Below are positions 36,507 through 44,847 of a stretch of 64,000 bases of DNA, piece by piece. Under the pieces are notes generated by a model that was given only the letters and a program-made list of their open reading frames with translations, had not been told where the DNA came from and did no database searches. Every line of letters starts with the position of its first letter. Positions within the stretch are counted from its first letter, which is position 1. The stretch comes from Pseudomonas avellanae BPIC 631 (GTDB lineage Bacteria; Pseudomonadota; Gammaproteobacteria; Pseudomonadales; Pseudomonadaceae). The position numbers and the translations under genes were made by a program. The stretch is from positions 1 through 64,000 of the forward strand of contig NZ_ATDK01000046.1 of NCBI RefSeq assembly GCF_000444135.1, in the 5' to 3' direction.

Positions 36507-37280
36507 ATGAACACGGCGCAACACCCCGAATACAGCAGCGATCCGCGCTTTTATCAGCAGTTGGCTCAACTGGTCTCCAGCACCGGCTGCGCTACATTTG
36601 CCGGGCACATGCTGCAACTGGTGGATGCACTGGTGCCCATTCACGGGCTCGGCCTCAGTGAGTGGACGCTGGACCTGCGCCAGAGCAGCATCAGCCGTAT
36701 CAACCTGCTCGGCGGCGCCGGCCTGCAATACGACCCGCCCACCACCGAAGCGCCGCACCATCCGCTGCTACCGAGCATCCTGCACATGCAGGACCCCTTG
36801 CTGGTGCAGCTCAAGACCCCGCTGAGCAAACAACACCCGCAGCGCAACACCCACCAGTGCAATCTGGTTTCAAGCCAGGGCGACCGTCGGCGGATCATCT
36901 GCTTCTACCGGCTGACGGCCCTGCGTGCGTTTTCCCTGAGCGAACTGTCGTTGCTCAAAAGCCTGTCTGACACTTTGTTGCCACTGGTCGAGCATCACGC
37001 ATAAAGCCTCGTCCAGGCCGGCAACCGTGGCGCAGGCCAGGAACCGGAACCCGGCTCTCTGGACCAGGCGTTCAGCGGCCGGCTGGCGCAGGATTCGATC
37101 ACGTTGTCCGCACGCGAGCAGGAGGTTTGCCTGGGCCTGCTGACAGGCGGAACCGTGGCCGAAATGGCTGCGCGGCTGAAGGTCAAGAATAGCTCGGTGG
37201 AAACCTACCTCAAGCGCGCCACCGCCAAACTGGGGGTCAGTGGGCGACATGGTCTGGCACGCTGGATGGCGGGCGGCTGA
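36507..37280 (+). pseudogene. syfR: syfR, LuxR-type activator, interrupted by a TAA codon
   Basis: From the ATG at 36507 (GAAAG and AGG just upstream) the frame encodes an N-terminal sensory-type domain (MNTAQHPEYSSDPRFYQQL) up to EHHA, then TAA at 37002-37004. The same frame continues without another stop to a TGA at 37278-37280 and encodes a full LuxR helix-turn-helix (ITLSAREQEVCLGLLTGG, VKNSSVETYLKRATAKLGVS, GRHGLARWM). One base change, for example CAA to TAA, would explain the break. Known syfR genes activate syfA/syfB. Here the product would be a 165-residue protein lacking DNA-binding helices, so expression of the operon is expected to be poor. Confidence 0.85.
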
Positions 37281-37363
37281 GGGTTTCGAGTTGCGACGTT
37301 TGACCTGTGCAGGCGTACGTTCTGGCTTTGAAATAACGTGAAACAAAACAGCCGAATAACAGA

Positions 37364-37382
37364 AAGGGCCGCCCCGGCCCTT
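37364..37382. terminator. hairpin between the convergent ends of syfR and the SorC-type gene
   Basis: A perfect 7-bp stem (AAGGGCC/GGCCCTT) with a 5-base loop lies 70-90 bp beyond both stop codons. On the minus strand it is followed by TCTGTTATT, on the plus strand by a less T-rich stretch. It is a plausible bidirectional terminator, best for the regulator transcript. Confidence 0.55.
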
Positions 37383-37452
37383 GTGGCTCAACCCTTTTGC
37401 ATTCATCAATCAAGCCGTAACGACCTTCTAACTGCAATGCTGCGCTGACTCA

Positions 37453-38433
37453 TCACCCTTTGCGCGTTGCGTCATCCAGAGCAAGAATGGTGTGGGCATT
37501 GGTGACCGTCGTCGCCAGTGTGTTGATCACGCCCGAGCGCAAAGCCCCTAATGTCGCCGCCGCCTTGGTGTTTTCGCTGGCGATGGCCACCACGTCCGGG
37601 ATGCGGAATAGCTCCTGCACGGTCAGGCCGATCACCCTGCCCTGAATGGCGTTGACCGCTGGCTGGCCATGAATGTCGATGAAATCGTAGCCCATCATGT
37701 CGCCGACGGTGCCGGACAGCCGCGCCTGAGCGATTTCCTGCGGCGAGAACCAGCCCATGCGCACCATGTTGCTGTTTTCGCTCATGTCACCGATGCCGAT
37801 CAGCGCCATGTCGGCACGGCGCGCGCGATCCAGCGTTGAGCGCACCGTGTCGTTGCTGATCAGAATGCTGCGCAGTTCGGGGTTGGCGACCAGTGCCGGG
37901 GCGTACAGGCTCTCGCTTTCACCGCCAAAGCGCAGCGCCAGTCGCCGGCAGATGTGGTCGGGGTTCATGTATTCGCCGGCCTTGAGCGAACCGCCGATGG
38001 CGCAGACAAATGTGCAGTTGCGCGTCACCGGCAAAAACACGTTGTCGGCCACTGCACCAACGTTACGGCCCATGCCGACAGCGACGATCATGCCGTCGCC
38101 CAGGGTTTTGTTCAGGTAATTGGCGACCAGGCTGGCAACCGCCGAGCGCTGGGTATCGGGATCACTGTGATCAACCGCAATCAACGCCCGGTCCAGCTGG
38201 AATCGCTCCACCAGTGCCAGTTCCAGCTCGTTGTTCATGGCCGGGTGTTGCAGCACGCGCACTTCGACAATGCCCTCATCGCGTGCGCGCTTGAGGAGCC
38301 GGCTTACCTTGGCCCGGGAAAGGTCGAAGCGTTTGGCGATAGCTTCCTGAGTGACGTTCTCAAGGTAATAGAGCATCGCGACTTCAGTCATCAGATCGAT
38401 GTCGCTGGCCATGCGCTGGGTACTGTCACTCAT
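37453..38433 (-). CDS. SorC/DeoR-type sugar-responsive regulator
   Basis: The 326-residue protein has an N-terminal helix-turn-helix (LMTEVAMLYYLENVTQEAIA, KRFDLSRAKVSRLLKRARDE) and a SorC-type sugar-binding domain (GDGMIVAVGMGRNVGAVADN, CAIGGSLKAGEY). The domain is related to phosphosugar isomerases and normally binds a phosphorylated sugar. The ATG at 38433 is used; 38460 is an alternative. It lies after the RpiB-like gene on the same strand and is divergent from the ABC importer operon, so it should control this catabolic region, probably through the inverted repeat in the divergent promoter. Confidence 0.9.
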   Translation of the reverse strand: MSDSTQRMASDIDLMTEVAMLYYLENVTQEAIAKRFDLSRAKVSRLLKRARDEGIVEVRVLQHPAMNNELELALVERFQLDRALIAVDHSDPDTQRSAVASLVANYLNKTLGDGMIVAVGMGRNVGAVADNVFLPVTRNCTFVCAIGGSLKAGEYMNPDHICRRLALRFGGESESLYAPALVANPELRSILISNDTVRSTLDRARRADMALIGIGDMSENSNMVRMGWFSPQEIAQARLSGTVGDMMGYDFIDIHGQPAVNAIQGRVIGLTVQELFRIPDVVAIASENTKAAATLGALRSGVINTLATTVTNAHTILALDDATRKG

Positions 38434-38496
38434 GTGGACGGGCTTCCGTTTCGGCGTCAAAGGCGCATTCTCCCTACTCCCGCCCTGTTCCGTCCA

Positions 38497-38958
38497 CTAT
38501 TGATGCCCGTCACGCTCGATCGCGCTGATGCGATCGACCTTGGCACCGGAGCGCGCAGCCTCGAACTCCGATTCCAGGAACGATTTGACGATGCTTTTCG
38601 CCAACTCCGCGCCGATCACCCGTGCACCGATGGAGAGGATTTGCGCATCGTTGCTCTTGCGTGCCCGTTCCGCCGAGTAGGTGTCGTGGGCCTGGGCAGC
38701 GCGAATCCCGAGCACCTTGTTGGCCGAGATGGCCATACCGATCCCGGTGCCGCAGACCAGCACCCCGAGGCGCTGCTGCCCGGCGTTGATGGCGGTCGCG
38801 ACGGCCAGGGCAATGTCCGGGTAAAGCACCGGCGCGGTGGAATGGGTGCCGAAATCAGTCACCGGGTAACCCAGTGACTCGATATGGCGCTTCAACAATT
38901 CCTTGAGTTCATAACCCGCTTCATCACATCCGATAGCCACCGGGAAAGGTGTGTTCAT
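38497..38958 (-). CDS. RpiB/LacAB-family sugar-phosphate isomerase
   Basis: The 153-residue protein shows the RpiB pattern: IGCDEAGYELKELL at the N terminus, the catalytic cysteine loop VLVCGTGIGMAISANK, then AAQAHDTYSAERARKSNDAQ and LSIGARVIG. The ATG at 38958 fits the family start; upstream codons look non-coding. RpiB proteins interconvert aldose and ketose phosphates. Beside polyol dehydrogenases and a dihydroxyacetone-type kinase, a role in turning erythrulose 4-phosphate into erythrose 4-phosphate (as DerI does in Mycobacterium smegmatis) is more likely than housekeeping ribose-5-phosphate isomerisation. That is an inference. Confidence 0.85.
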   Translation of the reverse strand: MNTPFPVAIGCDEAGYELKELLKRHIESLGYPVTDFGTHSTAPVLYPDIALAVATAINAGQQRLGVLVCGTGIGMAISANKVLGIRAAQAHDTYSAERARKSNDAQILSIGARVIGAELAKSIVKSFLESEFEAARSGAKVDRISAIERDGHQ

Positions 38959-38995
38959 GGCATCAGGCTCCACTGCCGAGGTCTTTTTATCTGAC

Positions 38996-39179
38996 CATAT
39001 GTTCAATCGGTGAAATTCCGATCAGTCACTTCTCTGATATCCACGCCATCCTGTCAAGCCTGATTTGCGAATACATTGAGTAAAAGCGCTCTTTAATAAG
39101 CGAGCCGAGCCAAACTGGCGTTCAAAAACTTTTCAGCGAAAGAGATTGACTGATCAGAATTTCATTTGATACACATATG
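38996..39179. promoter_or_regulatory. paired inverted 33-bp sites in the divergent rpiB / ABC promoter
   Basis: A 33-bp arm at 38996-39028 recurs in inverted orientation at 39147-39179 with 25 of 33 matches. Both contain CATATGT and GAAATTC followed by GATCAGTCA. One arm ends 38 bp before the rpiB-like start; the other ends 58 bp before the ABC ATPase start. Arm centres are 151 bp apart. One arm also overlaps TGACCATATGTTCA, nearly a perfect palindrome. This symmetric layout suggests two operators for the neighbouring SorC-type regulator, one at each divergent promoter. Confidence 0.6.
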
Positions 39180-39236
39180 CTCACTGAGCAACGCATCAGT
39201 GCACCTAATAAGAATTCACAGCACGAGGACACGCCA

Positions 39237-40724
39237 ATGGCCACGCCATTACTGCTCCAGGCTGAACACGTCGCCAAGGCTTACGCTGGCATCCCGGCCT
39301 TGCGTGACGGCCGCCTTTCACTGCGGGCCGGCAGCGTGCATGCCCTGTGCGGTGGCAATGGCGCGGGCAAGTCCACTTTTCTCAGTATTCTGATGGGCAT
39401 CACCCAACGCGATGCCGGGACCATTTTGCTCAACGGCGAGCCCGTGCAGTTCAGTCGTCCGGGCGAGGCATTGGCGGCGGGGATCGCGATGATCACCCAG
39501 GAACTGGAACCCATTCCCTTCATGACCGTCGCCGAGAACATCTGGCTGGGCCGCGAACCGCGCCGGGCCGGCTGTATTGTCGACAGCAAGACGCTGAACC
39601 GGCGCACCCGCGAGCTGTTGGAGAATCTGGAGTTCGATGTCGACGCCACCAGCCCCATGCACCGGCTGAGCGTGGCGCAGATACAGCTGGTGGAAATTGC
39701 CAAGGCGTTCAGCCATGACTGTCAGGTCATGATCATGGACGAACCCACTTCGGCGATCGGCGAGCGCGAGGCACAAACCCTGTTCAAGGCTATCCGCCGC
39801 CTGGCCGCCCGTGGCGCAGGCATCGTTTATGTGTCCCACCGTCTCAGTGAACTGGCGCAGATCGCCGACGACTACAGCATCTTTCGTGACGGCGCGTTTG
39901 TCGAAACCGGGCGCATGGCCGATATCGACCGGGCGCACCTGGTGCGTGGCATTGTCGGCCAGGAATTGCAGCGCATCGACCACAAGGTCGGTCGTCAATG
40001 CGCCGCCGAATGCTGCCTTGAGGTCGACAGCCTGAGCCGTAACGGCGAGTTCGAGGACATCAGCCTGCAACTGCGCCACGGCGAAATTCTCGGTATCTAT
40101 GGCTTGATGGGCTCTGGCCGAAGCGAGTTTCTCAACTGTATCTACGGCCTGACCACGCCCGACGCCGGCAGCGTCACCCTGCAAGGCAAACCCATGCCGG
40201 TCGGTCTGCCCAAGGCAACCATCCGCGCGGGCATGTCGTTGGTGACCGAAGACCGCAAGGACAGTGGCCTGGTGCTCAGCAGCAGCATTCTCAGCAACAT
40301 TGCGCTGTCTGCGTACAAGCAACTGTCGAGCTGGTCGCTGATCAATGCGCGCAAGGAACAGCAACTGGCCGAAGACATGGTCAAGCGTCTGCAAATCAAG
40401 ACCACTTCACTGGATTTGCCCGTCGCGTCAATGAGCGGCGGCAACCAACAGAAAGTGGTGCTCGCCAAATGCCTGTCGACCCAGCCGGTCTGCCTGCTTT
40501 GCGACGAGCCGACTCGCGGCATTGACGAAGGTGCCAAGCAGGAGATCTACCACCTGCTGGATCAGTTCGTGCGCGGCGGCGGTGCTGCCATCGTGGTGTC
40601 ATCGGAAGCCCCCGAGCTGTTGCGGTTGAGCGACCGGATTGCGGTATTCAAGGGTGGCAGGCTGGTGACCATCAGCAGCGATACCGACCTTTCCCAGGAA
40701 GCCCTGTTGAGTCTTGCCTCATGA
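39237..40724 (+). CDS. ribose-type ABC importer, double ATPase subunit
   Basis: A 495-residue RbsA-like protein with two ATPase halves. Half 1 has Walker A GGNGAGKST, a degenerate signature (LSVAQIQLVEIAKAF) and Walker B VMIMDEPTSAI. Half 2 has a degenerate P-loop (GLMGSGRSEF), signature MSGGNQQKVVLAKCL and LLCDEPTRGID. Degenerate elements of this kind are normal in carbohydrate importer ATPases of this class. The ATG at 39237 follows GAGG at good spacing; an ATG at 39177 would run through the operator arm. It energises the permease encoded next, overlapping it by 4 bp. Confidence 0.93.
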   Translation: MATPLLLQAEHVAKAYAGIPALRDGRLSLRAGSVHALCGGNGAGKSTFLSILMGITQRDAGTILLNGEPVQFSRPGEALAAGIAMITQELEPIPFMTVAENIWLGREPRRAGCIVDSKTLNRRTRELLENLEFDVDATSPMHRLSVAQIQLVEIAKAFSHDCQVMIMDEPTSAIGEREAQTLFKAIRRLAARGAGIVYVSHRLSELAQIADDYSIFRDGAFVETGRMADIDRAHLVRGIVGQELQRIDHKVGRQCAAECCLEVDSLSRNGEFEDISLQLRHGEILGIYGLMGSGRSEFLNCIYGLTTPDAGSVTLQGKPMPVGLPKATIRAGMSLVTEDRKDSGLVLSSSILSNIALSAYKQLSSWSLINARKEQQLAEDMVKRLQIKTTSLDLPVASMSGGNQQKVVLAKCLSTQPVCLLCDEPTRGIDEGAKQEIYHLLDQFVRGGGAAIVVSSEAPELLRLSDRIAVFKGGRLVTISSDTDLSQEALLSLAS

Positions 40725-41698
40725 ATGCGAAAACCGTTATCGCCCCTGCCACTGCCGTGCCGCGCAGCCGTTTACGCCTGTCTCTGGACCGTTTCGGCCT
40801 GCCGCTGGTGTTTATTCTGCTGTGTGTGGTCATGGCGTTTGCCAGTGAATATTTCATGACCTGGCGCAACTGGATGGACATTTTGCGCCAGACCTCGATC
40901 AACGGCATTCTGGCCGTCGGCATGACCTACGTGATCCTGACCAAGGGCATCGACCTTTCGGTCGGCTCTATCCTGGCCTTCGCCGGCTTGTGCAGTGCGC
41001 TGGTCGCCACTCAAGGGTATGGCCTGCTGGCGGCGGTCAGCGCCGGCATGTTCGCCGGGGCGATGCTCGGTGTGGTCAACGGTTTCATGGTCGCCAACCT
41101 GTCGATTCCACCGTTCGTGGCCACGCTGGGCATGCTCAGTATCGCGCGCGGCATGACCTTCATTCTCAACGACGGCAGCCCGGTCACCGACCTGCCCGAA
41201 GAGTACCTGGCGCTGGGCGTCGGCAAGGTTGGCCCGATCGGTGTGCCGATCATCATCTTCGCCGTGGTTGCGCTTATTTTCTGGATGGTACTGCGCTACA
41301 CCACCTACGGCCGCTACGTGTATGCCGTCGGCGGTAATGAAAAGAGCGCCCGCACCTCGGGGATCGGCGTGTGCAAGGTGATGTTTTCGGTGTACGTGGT
41401 GTCCGGGCTGCTTGCCGGGCTGGCGGGTGTGGTGCTCTCGGCGAGAACCACGTCTGCCCTGCCCCAGGCCGGGATATCCTATGAACTGGACGCCATCGCA
41501 GCGGTGGTCATCGGCGGCACCAGCCTGTCCGGTGGCACCGGCAGCATCGTCGGCACGCTGTTCGGTGCATTGCTGATCGGCGTCATCAACAACGGCCTCA
41601 ACTTGATGGGTGTTTCTTCCTATTACCAGCAGGTCGCCAAGGGCCTGATCATCGTGTTCGCAGTACTGATCGACGTGTGGCGCAAGAAAAAACACTAG
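40721..41698 (+). CDS. ribose-type ABC importer, permease
   Basis: The 325-residue hydrophobic protein has the RbsC family pattern: NWMDILRQTSINGILAVGMT, then the conserved GIDLSVGSILAFAG and later AAVVIGGTSLSGGTGSI. Roughly eight to ten membrane segments. It starts inside the ATPase stop (ATGA), which couples synthesis of the two. The substrate is probably a small polyol, judging by the enzymes downstream. Confidence 0.93.
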   Translation: MNAKTVIAPATAVPRSRLRLSLDRFGLPLVFILLCVVMAFASEYFMTWRNWMDILRQTSINGILAVGMTYVILTKGIDLSVGSILAFAGLCSALVATQGYGLLAAVSAGMFAGAMLGVVNGFMVANLSIPPFVATLGMLSIARGMTFILNDGSPVTDLPEEYLALGVGKVGPIGVPIIIFAVVALIFWMVLRYTTYGRYVYAVGGNEKSARTSGIGVCKVMFSVYVVSGLLAGLAGVVLSARTTSALPQAGISYELDAIAAVVIGGTSLSGGTGSIVGTLFGALLIGVINNGLNLMGVSSYYQQVAKGLIIVFAVLIDVWRKKKH

Positions 41699-41750
41699 CC
41701 GCTTTTCCTCTGAATGACCGACTGACTACAACAATAACGAGGTGCTCATC

Positions 41751-42761
41751 ATGAAATTCGCTACTTCCCTGGCCGCTGTCGCGGCGCTCTCCCTGCTCGC
41801 CAGCAGTATCGCTCTGGCCGCCGACGGCAAGACCTACAAAATTGGCGCGGCGGTGTATGGCCTCAAGGGCCAGTTCATGCAGAACTGGGTCCGTGAGCTC
41901 AAGCAGCATCCGGCAGTCAAGGATGGCACCGTGCAGATCACCGTGTTCGACGGCAACTACGACGCGCTGACCCAGAACAACCAGATCGAGACGATGATCA
42001 CCCAGCATTACGATGCAATCATCTTCGTGCCCATCGACACCAAAGCAGGGATCGGCACCGTGGCCCGGGCGATGGAGAGCGACATCCCGGTCATCGCGTC
42101 GAATACGCGCGTCGCCAGCGCCAAGGTGCCTTATGTCGGCAACGACGATGTTGAGGGCGGCCGCCTCCAGGCGCAGGCGATGGTCGACAAGCTCAAGGGC
42201 AAAGGCAATGTGGTGATCATTCAGGGGCCGATTGGCCAGTCGGCGCAGATCGACCGTGAAAAAGGTAAAATGGAAGTCCTGAAGAAGCACCCGGACATCA
42301 AGATCATAGAAATGAAAACCGCCAACTGGTCCCGCGCCGAGGCCTTGGCCCTGACCGAAGACTGGCTCAACGCGCACCCCAACGGCGGCATTTCCGGAAT
42401 CATTTCGCAGAACGACGACATGGCACTGGGTGCCTTGCAGGCGGTGAAGTCGCGCAACCTCAAGCCTTCGGATGTACCGATCACCTCAATCGACGGCATG
42501 CCCGATGCCATTCAGGCGGCGAAGAAAAACGAAGTCACCACTTTCCTGCAGGACGCCCAGGCCCAATCCCAGGGCGCCCTCGACGTCGCCCTGCGCGCGC
42601 TGGCCGGCAAGGATTACAAACCAAAATCGGTGATCTGGGAACGCTACGCCAAAGACGTGAAATGGGGTGACGGTACTGACAAGAACTACATCCTGCCGTG
42701 GGTACCGGTGACCGACGCCAATGCGGACGCGCTTTATCAGCAGGTCAGCGGCGGCAAGTAA
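41751..42761 (+). CDS. periplasmic sugar/polyol-binding protein (RbsB-like)
   Basis: The 336-residue protein starts with a clear Sec signal peptide (about residues 1-23, cleavage near ALAADGK). The type 1 periplasmic-binding fold follows (IGAAVYGLKGQFMQNWVREL, DAIIFVPIDTKAGIG, ISGIISQNDDMALGALQAVK). The ATG at 41751 has GAGG about 10 bp upstream and gives a proper signal peptide, unlike the ATG at 41742. It would capture the substrate for the adjoining importer. Within this family the ligand cannot be read from sequence. Confidence 0.92.
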   Translation: MKFATSLAAVAALSLLASSIALAADGKTYKIGAAVYGLKGQFMQNWVRELKQHPAVKDGTVQITVFDGNYDALTQNNQIETMITQHYDAIIFVPIDTKAGIGTVARAMESDIPVIASNTRVASAKVPYVGNDDVEGGRLQAQAMVDKLKGKGNVVIIQGPIGQSAQIDREKGKMEVLKKHPDIKIIEMKTANWSRAEALALTEDWLNAHPNGGISGIISQNDDMALGALQAVKSRNLKPSDVPITSIDGMPDAIQAAKKNEVTTFLQDAQAQSQGALDVALRALAGKDYKPKSVIWERYAKDVKWGDGTDKNYILPWVPVTDANADALYQQVSGGK

Positions 42762-42816
42762 TCGGTCTGAGATTCCCGCTCCCACGGCCTTCGGCCAGAA
42801 TCAAAAACAGAATTGT

Positions 42817-42872
42817 GTACGAGGTAGCGCGCTCCAGCGTGGTAGCGCCGCTCTGGGAGCTCTGCGTGACGA
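42817..42872. repeat. degenerate intergenic repeat, P. syringae type
   Basis: GCGCTCCAGCGTGGTAGCGC and the following CTCTGGGAGCTCTGCGTGACG resemble a worn copy of the GC-rich palindromic intergenic repeat also seen at 61470-61548. It sits in the 140-bp gap between the binding-protein gene and the short-chain dehydrogenase gene, inside the operon, and might affect transcript stability there. Confidence 0.4.
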
Positions 42873-42907
42873 ACCATCAAAAAAACAGCGCTACAGGAGT
42901 GATGTTC

Positions 42908-43663
42908 ATGTCTGAATTCTGGAACAAGGCCTTCGATCTCAACGGGCGTTGCGCGGTCATCACTGGTGGGGCTGCCGGGATCGGGCTGGCCTGCGCGCGC
43001 CTGCTGGTGGAGCGCGGGGCGCGGGTGGCGCTGCTGGACCGTGACCCTGCCGTGGTGGAAGTGGCAGCCAGCCTGGGCAGCGGGCACATTGGCATCGCGG
43101 TCGACCTGCGCAGCATCGACCAGGTCAACAGCACCATCAACAGCGTTTTCGAGCACTTCAAGCGCCTCGACTACCTGGTCAACAGCGCCGGCGTCGCAGT
43201 GCTGGACAAGGCCGTCGATGTGACCGAGGACGCCTGGGACACAACACTGGACATCAACCTCAAGGCCAGCTTCTTCGTCGCCCAGGCCTGCGCCCGGCAC
43301 ATGCTGACCCAAGGCAGCGGACGCATCGTCAACCTGGCGTCACAAGCCGCTGTCATCGGCCTTGATCGACACGTCGCCTACTGCGCGAGCAAGGCTGCCG
43401 TGGTCGGAATGACCAAAGTGCTGGCCATGGAATGGGCGCCGCACATCACCGTCAACGCCATTTCGCCGACCATCGTCGAAACCGCTCTGGGCAAGAAAGC
43501 CTGGGCAGGCGAACTGGGTGAACGGGCCAAGTTACAGATTCCGGCAGGCCGCTTCGCCCAGCCGGAAGAAATAGCCGGGTTGGCGCTGTACCTGCTCAGC
43601 GACGCCGCCAGCATGATCACCGGGGAAAACGTGGTGATCGACGGTGGCTACAGCATCCAGTAA
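42908..43663 (+). CDS. short-chain polyol dehydrogenase (GolD/DthD-like)
   Basis: The 251-residue Rossmann enzyme has the NAD loop TGGAAGIG, the NSAG motif (LVNSAGVAVLD), the serine of the catalytic triad in VNLASQAAVIG, and YxxxK in VAYCASKAAVVG. The start at 42908 has AGGAG 8 bp upstream; the in-frame ATG at 42902 is too close to that site. From memory it resembles the GolD/DthD family (D-threitol or glycerol-type polyol dehydrogenases). With the adjoining kinase and RpiB-like isomerase it would convert D-threitol to D-erythrulose. Exact substrate is inferred. Confidence 0.85.
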   Translation: MSEFWNKAFDLNGRCAVITGGAAGIGLACARLLVERGARVALLDRDPAVVEVAASLGSGHIGIAVDLRSIDQVNSTINSVFEHFKRLDYLVNSAGVAVLDKAVDVTEDAWDTTLDINLKASFFVAQACARHMLTQGSGRIVNLASQAAVIGLDRHVAYCASKAAVVGMTKVLAMEWAPHITVNAISPTIVETALGKKAWAGELGERAKLQIPAGRFAQPEEIAGLALYLLSDAASMITGENVVIDGGYSIQ

Positions 43664-43692
43664 CTCACTTTTCTGTCACGAGGTTTATCGTC

Positions 43693-44807
43693 ATGTCCAC
43701 CGCTACCGAACGCACTGCCGAACAACTTTCCCCCGTCATTCCAGCCACCATGCAGGCGGTAGTGTGCTATGGCCCGGAAGACTACCGGCTGGAAACCGTC
43801 GACGTGCCGACGCCCGGCCCTGACGAAATTCTCACCAAGGTCGAGCTGTGCGGGATCTGCATGGGCGACATCAAGACCTATCGCGGCGCGCCCTCGTTCT
43901 GGGGCGATGCCGAACAGCCGCGCTACGTCAAACCGCCGATGATTCCCGGCCATGAATTCGTCTGCCGGGTGGTTGCGCTTGGTCCGGGCGCGGAAAAGCG
44001 TGGTGTGCAGATTGGCGACCGGGTGATCTCCGAACAGATCGTGCCGTGCTGGGGCTGCCGTTTCTGCAATCACGGCCAGTACTGGATGTGTCAGAAGCAC
44101 GACCTTTACGGCTTCCAGAACAACGTGCAGGGCGCAATGGCCCAGTACATGATCTTCACCAAAGAAGGCATCGTCCACAAAGTACCGGATTCGATTGCCC
44201 CTGACGAAGCGATCCTGATCGAACCGCTGGCCTGCTCGCTGCACGCTGCCGAACGCGCCAACGTCGATTCGATGACATCGTGGTGGTTGCCGGGGCAGGC
44301 ACGCTGGGCCTTGGGATCATCGGTGCTGTGCGGATGCGCAATCCGAAAAAGCTCATCGTGCTCGACATGAAGCCCGAGCGCGCCGCCCTCGCCCTGCGCA
44401 TGGGCGCTGACGAGGTGTGGAACCCCGCCGAGGTCGATGTGCTGGCAAAAATCCGCGAGATCACCGACGGCTACGGCTGCGACATCTATATAGAAGCCAC
44501 CGGGCACCACAAGGCCGTCAATCAGGGCCTGGCGATGCTGCGCAAGCTGGGGCGCTTTGTGGAATTCAGTGTGTTCAACGACGAAGCCACCGTGGACTGG
44601 TCGATTATCGGCGACCGCAAGGAACTGGACGTGCTGGGCTCGCACCTCGGGCCTTACATGTACCCGCGCGCCATCGATTTTATCGGCAACCGCAAGATCG
44701 ACATGCGCGACGTGGTCACCCACACGTTCGCCCTGGCGGATTTCAAGGAAGCCTTCGCCGTCATGGAACGCGGCGACAAATCATTGAAAGTGGTACTGGA
44801 ACCGTAA
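43693..44807 (+). pseudogene. zinc-dependent erythritol/L-threitol dehydrogenase-like gene with a 1-base frameshift
   Basis: Two frames form one medium-chain dehydrogenase of about 371 residues. The first has the catalytic zinc site (VELCGICMGDIKTYRG, IPGHEFVCRV) and structural zinc cysteines (CWGCRFCNHGQYWMC). It is lost at ERANVDS. The second resumes with DDIVVVAGAGTLGLGI and runs to the end, including the cofactor domain. One T missing at 44268-44269 (GATTCGAT where GATTTCGAT keeps the frame) accounts for it. The N-terminal pattern matches, from memory, enzymes named erythritol/L-threitol dehydrogenase. Because the indel is in a short T run, sequencing error is a real alternative. Confidence 0.8.
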
Positions 44808-44847
44808 CCCGTCCGATCCTTATAAAAAGAACACAGGAAACCGCGTT

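Noticed and set aside
39318-40394. 358-residue minus-strand open frame
   Set aside because: Antisense to the ABC ATPase, whose Walker and signature motifs are complete.
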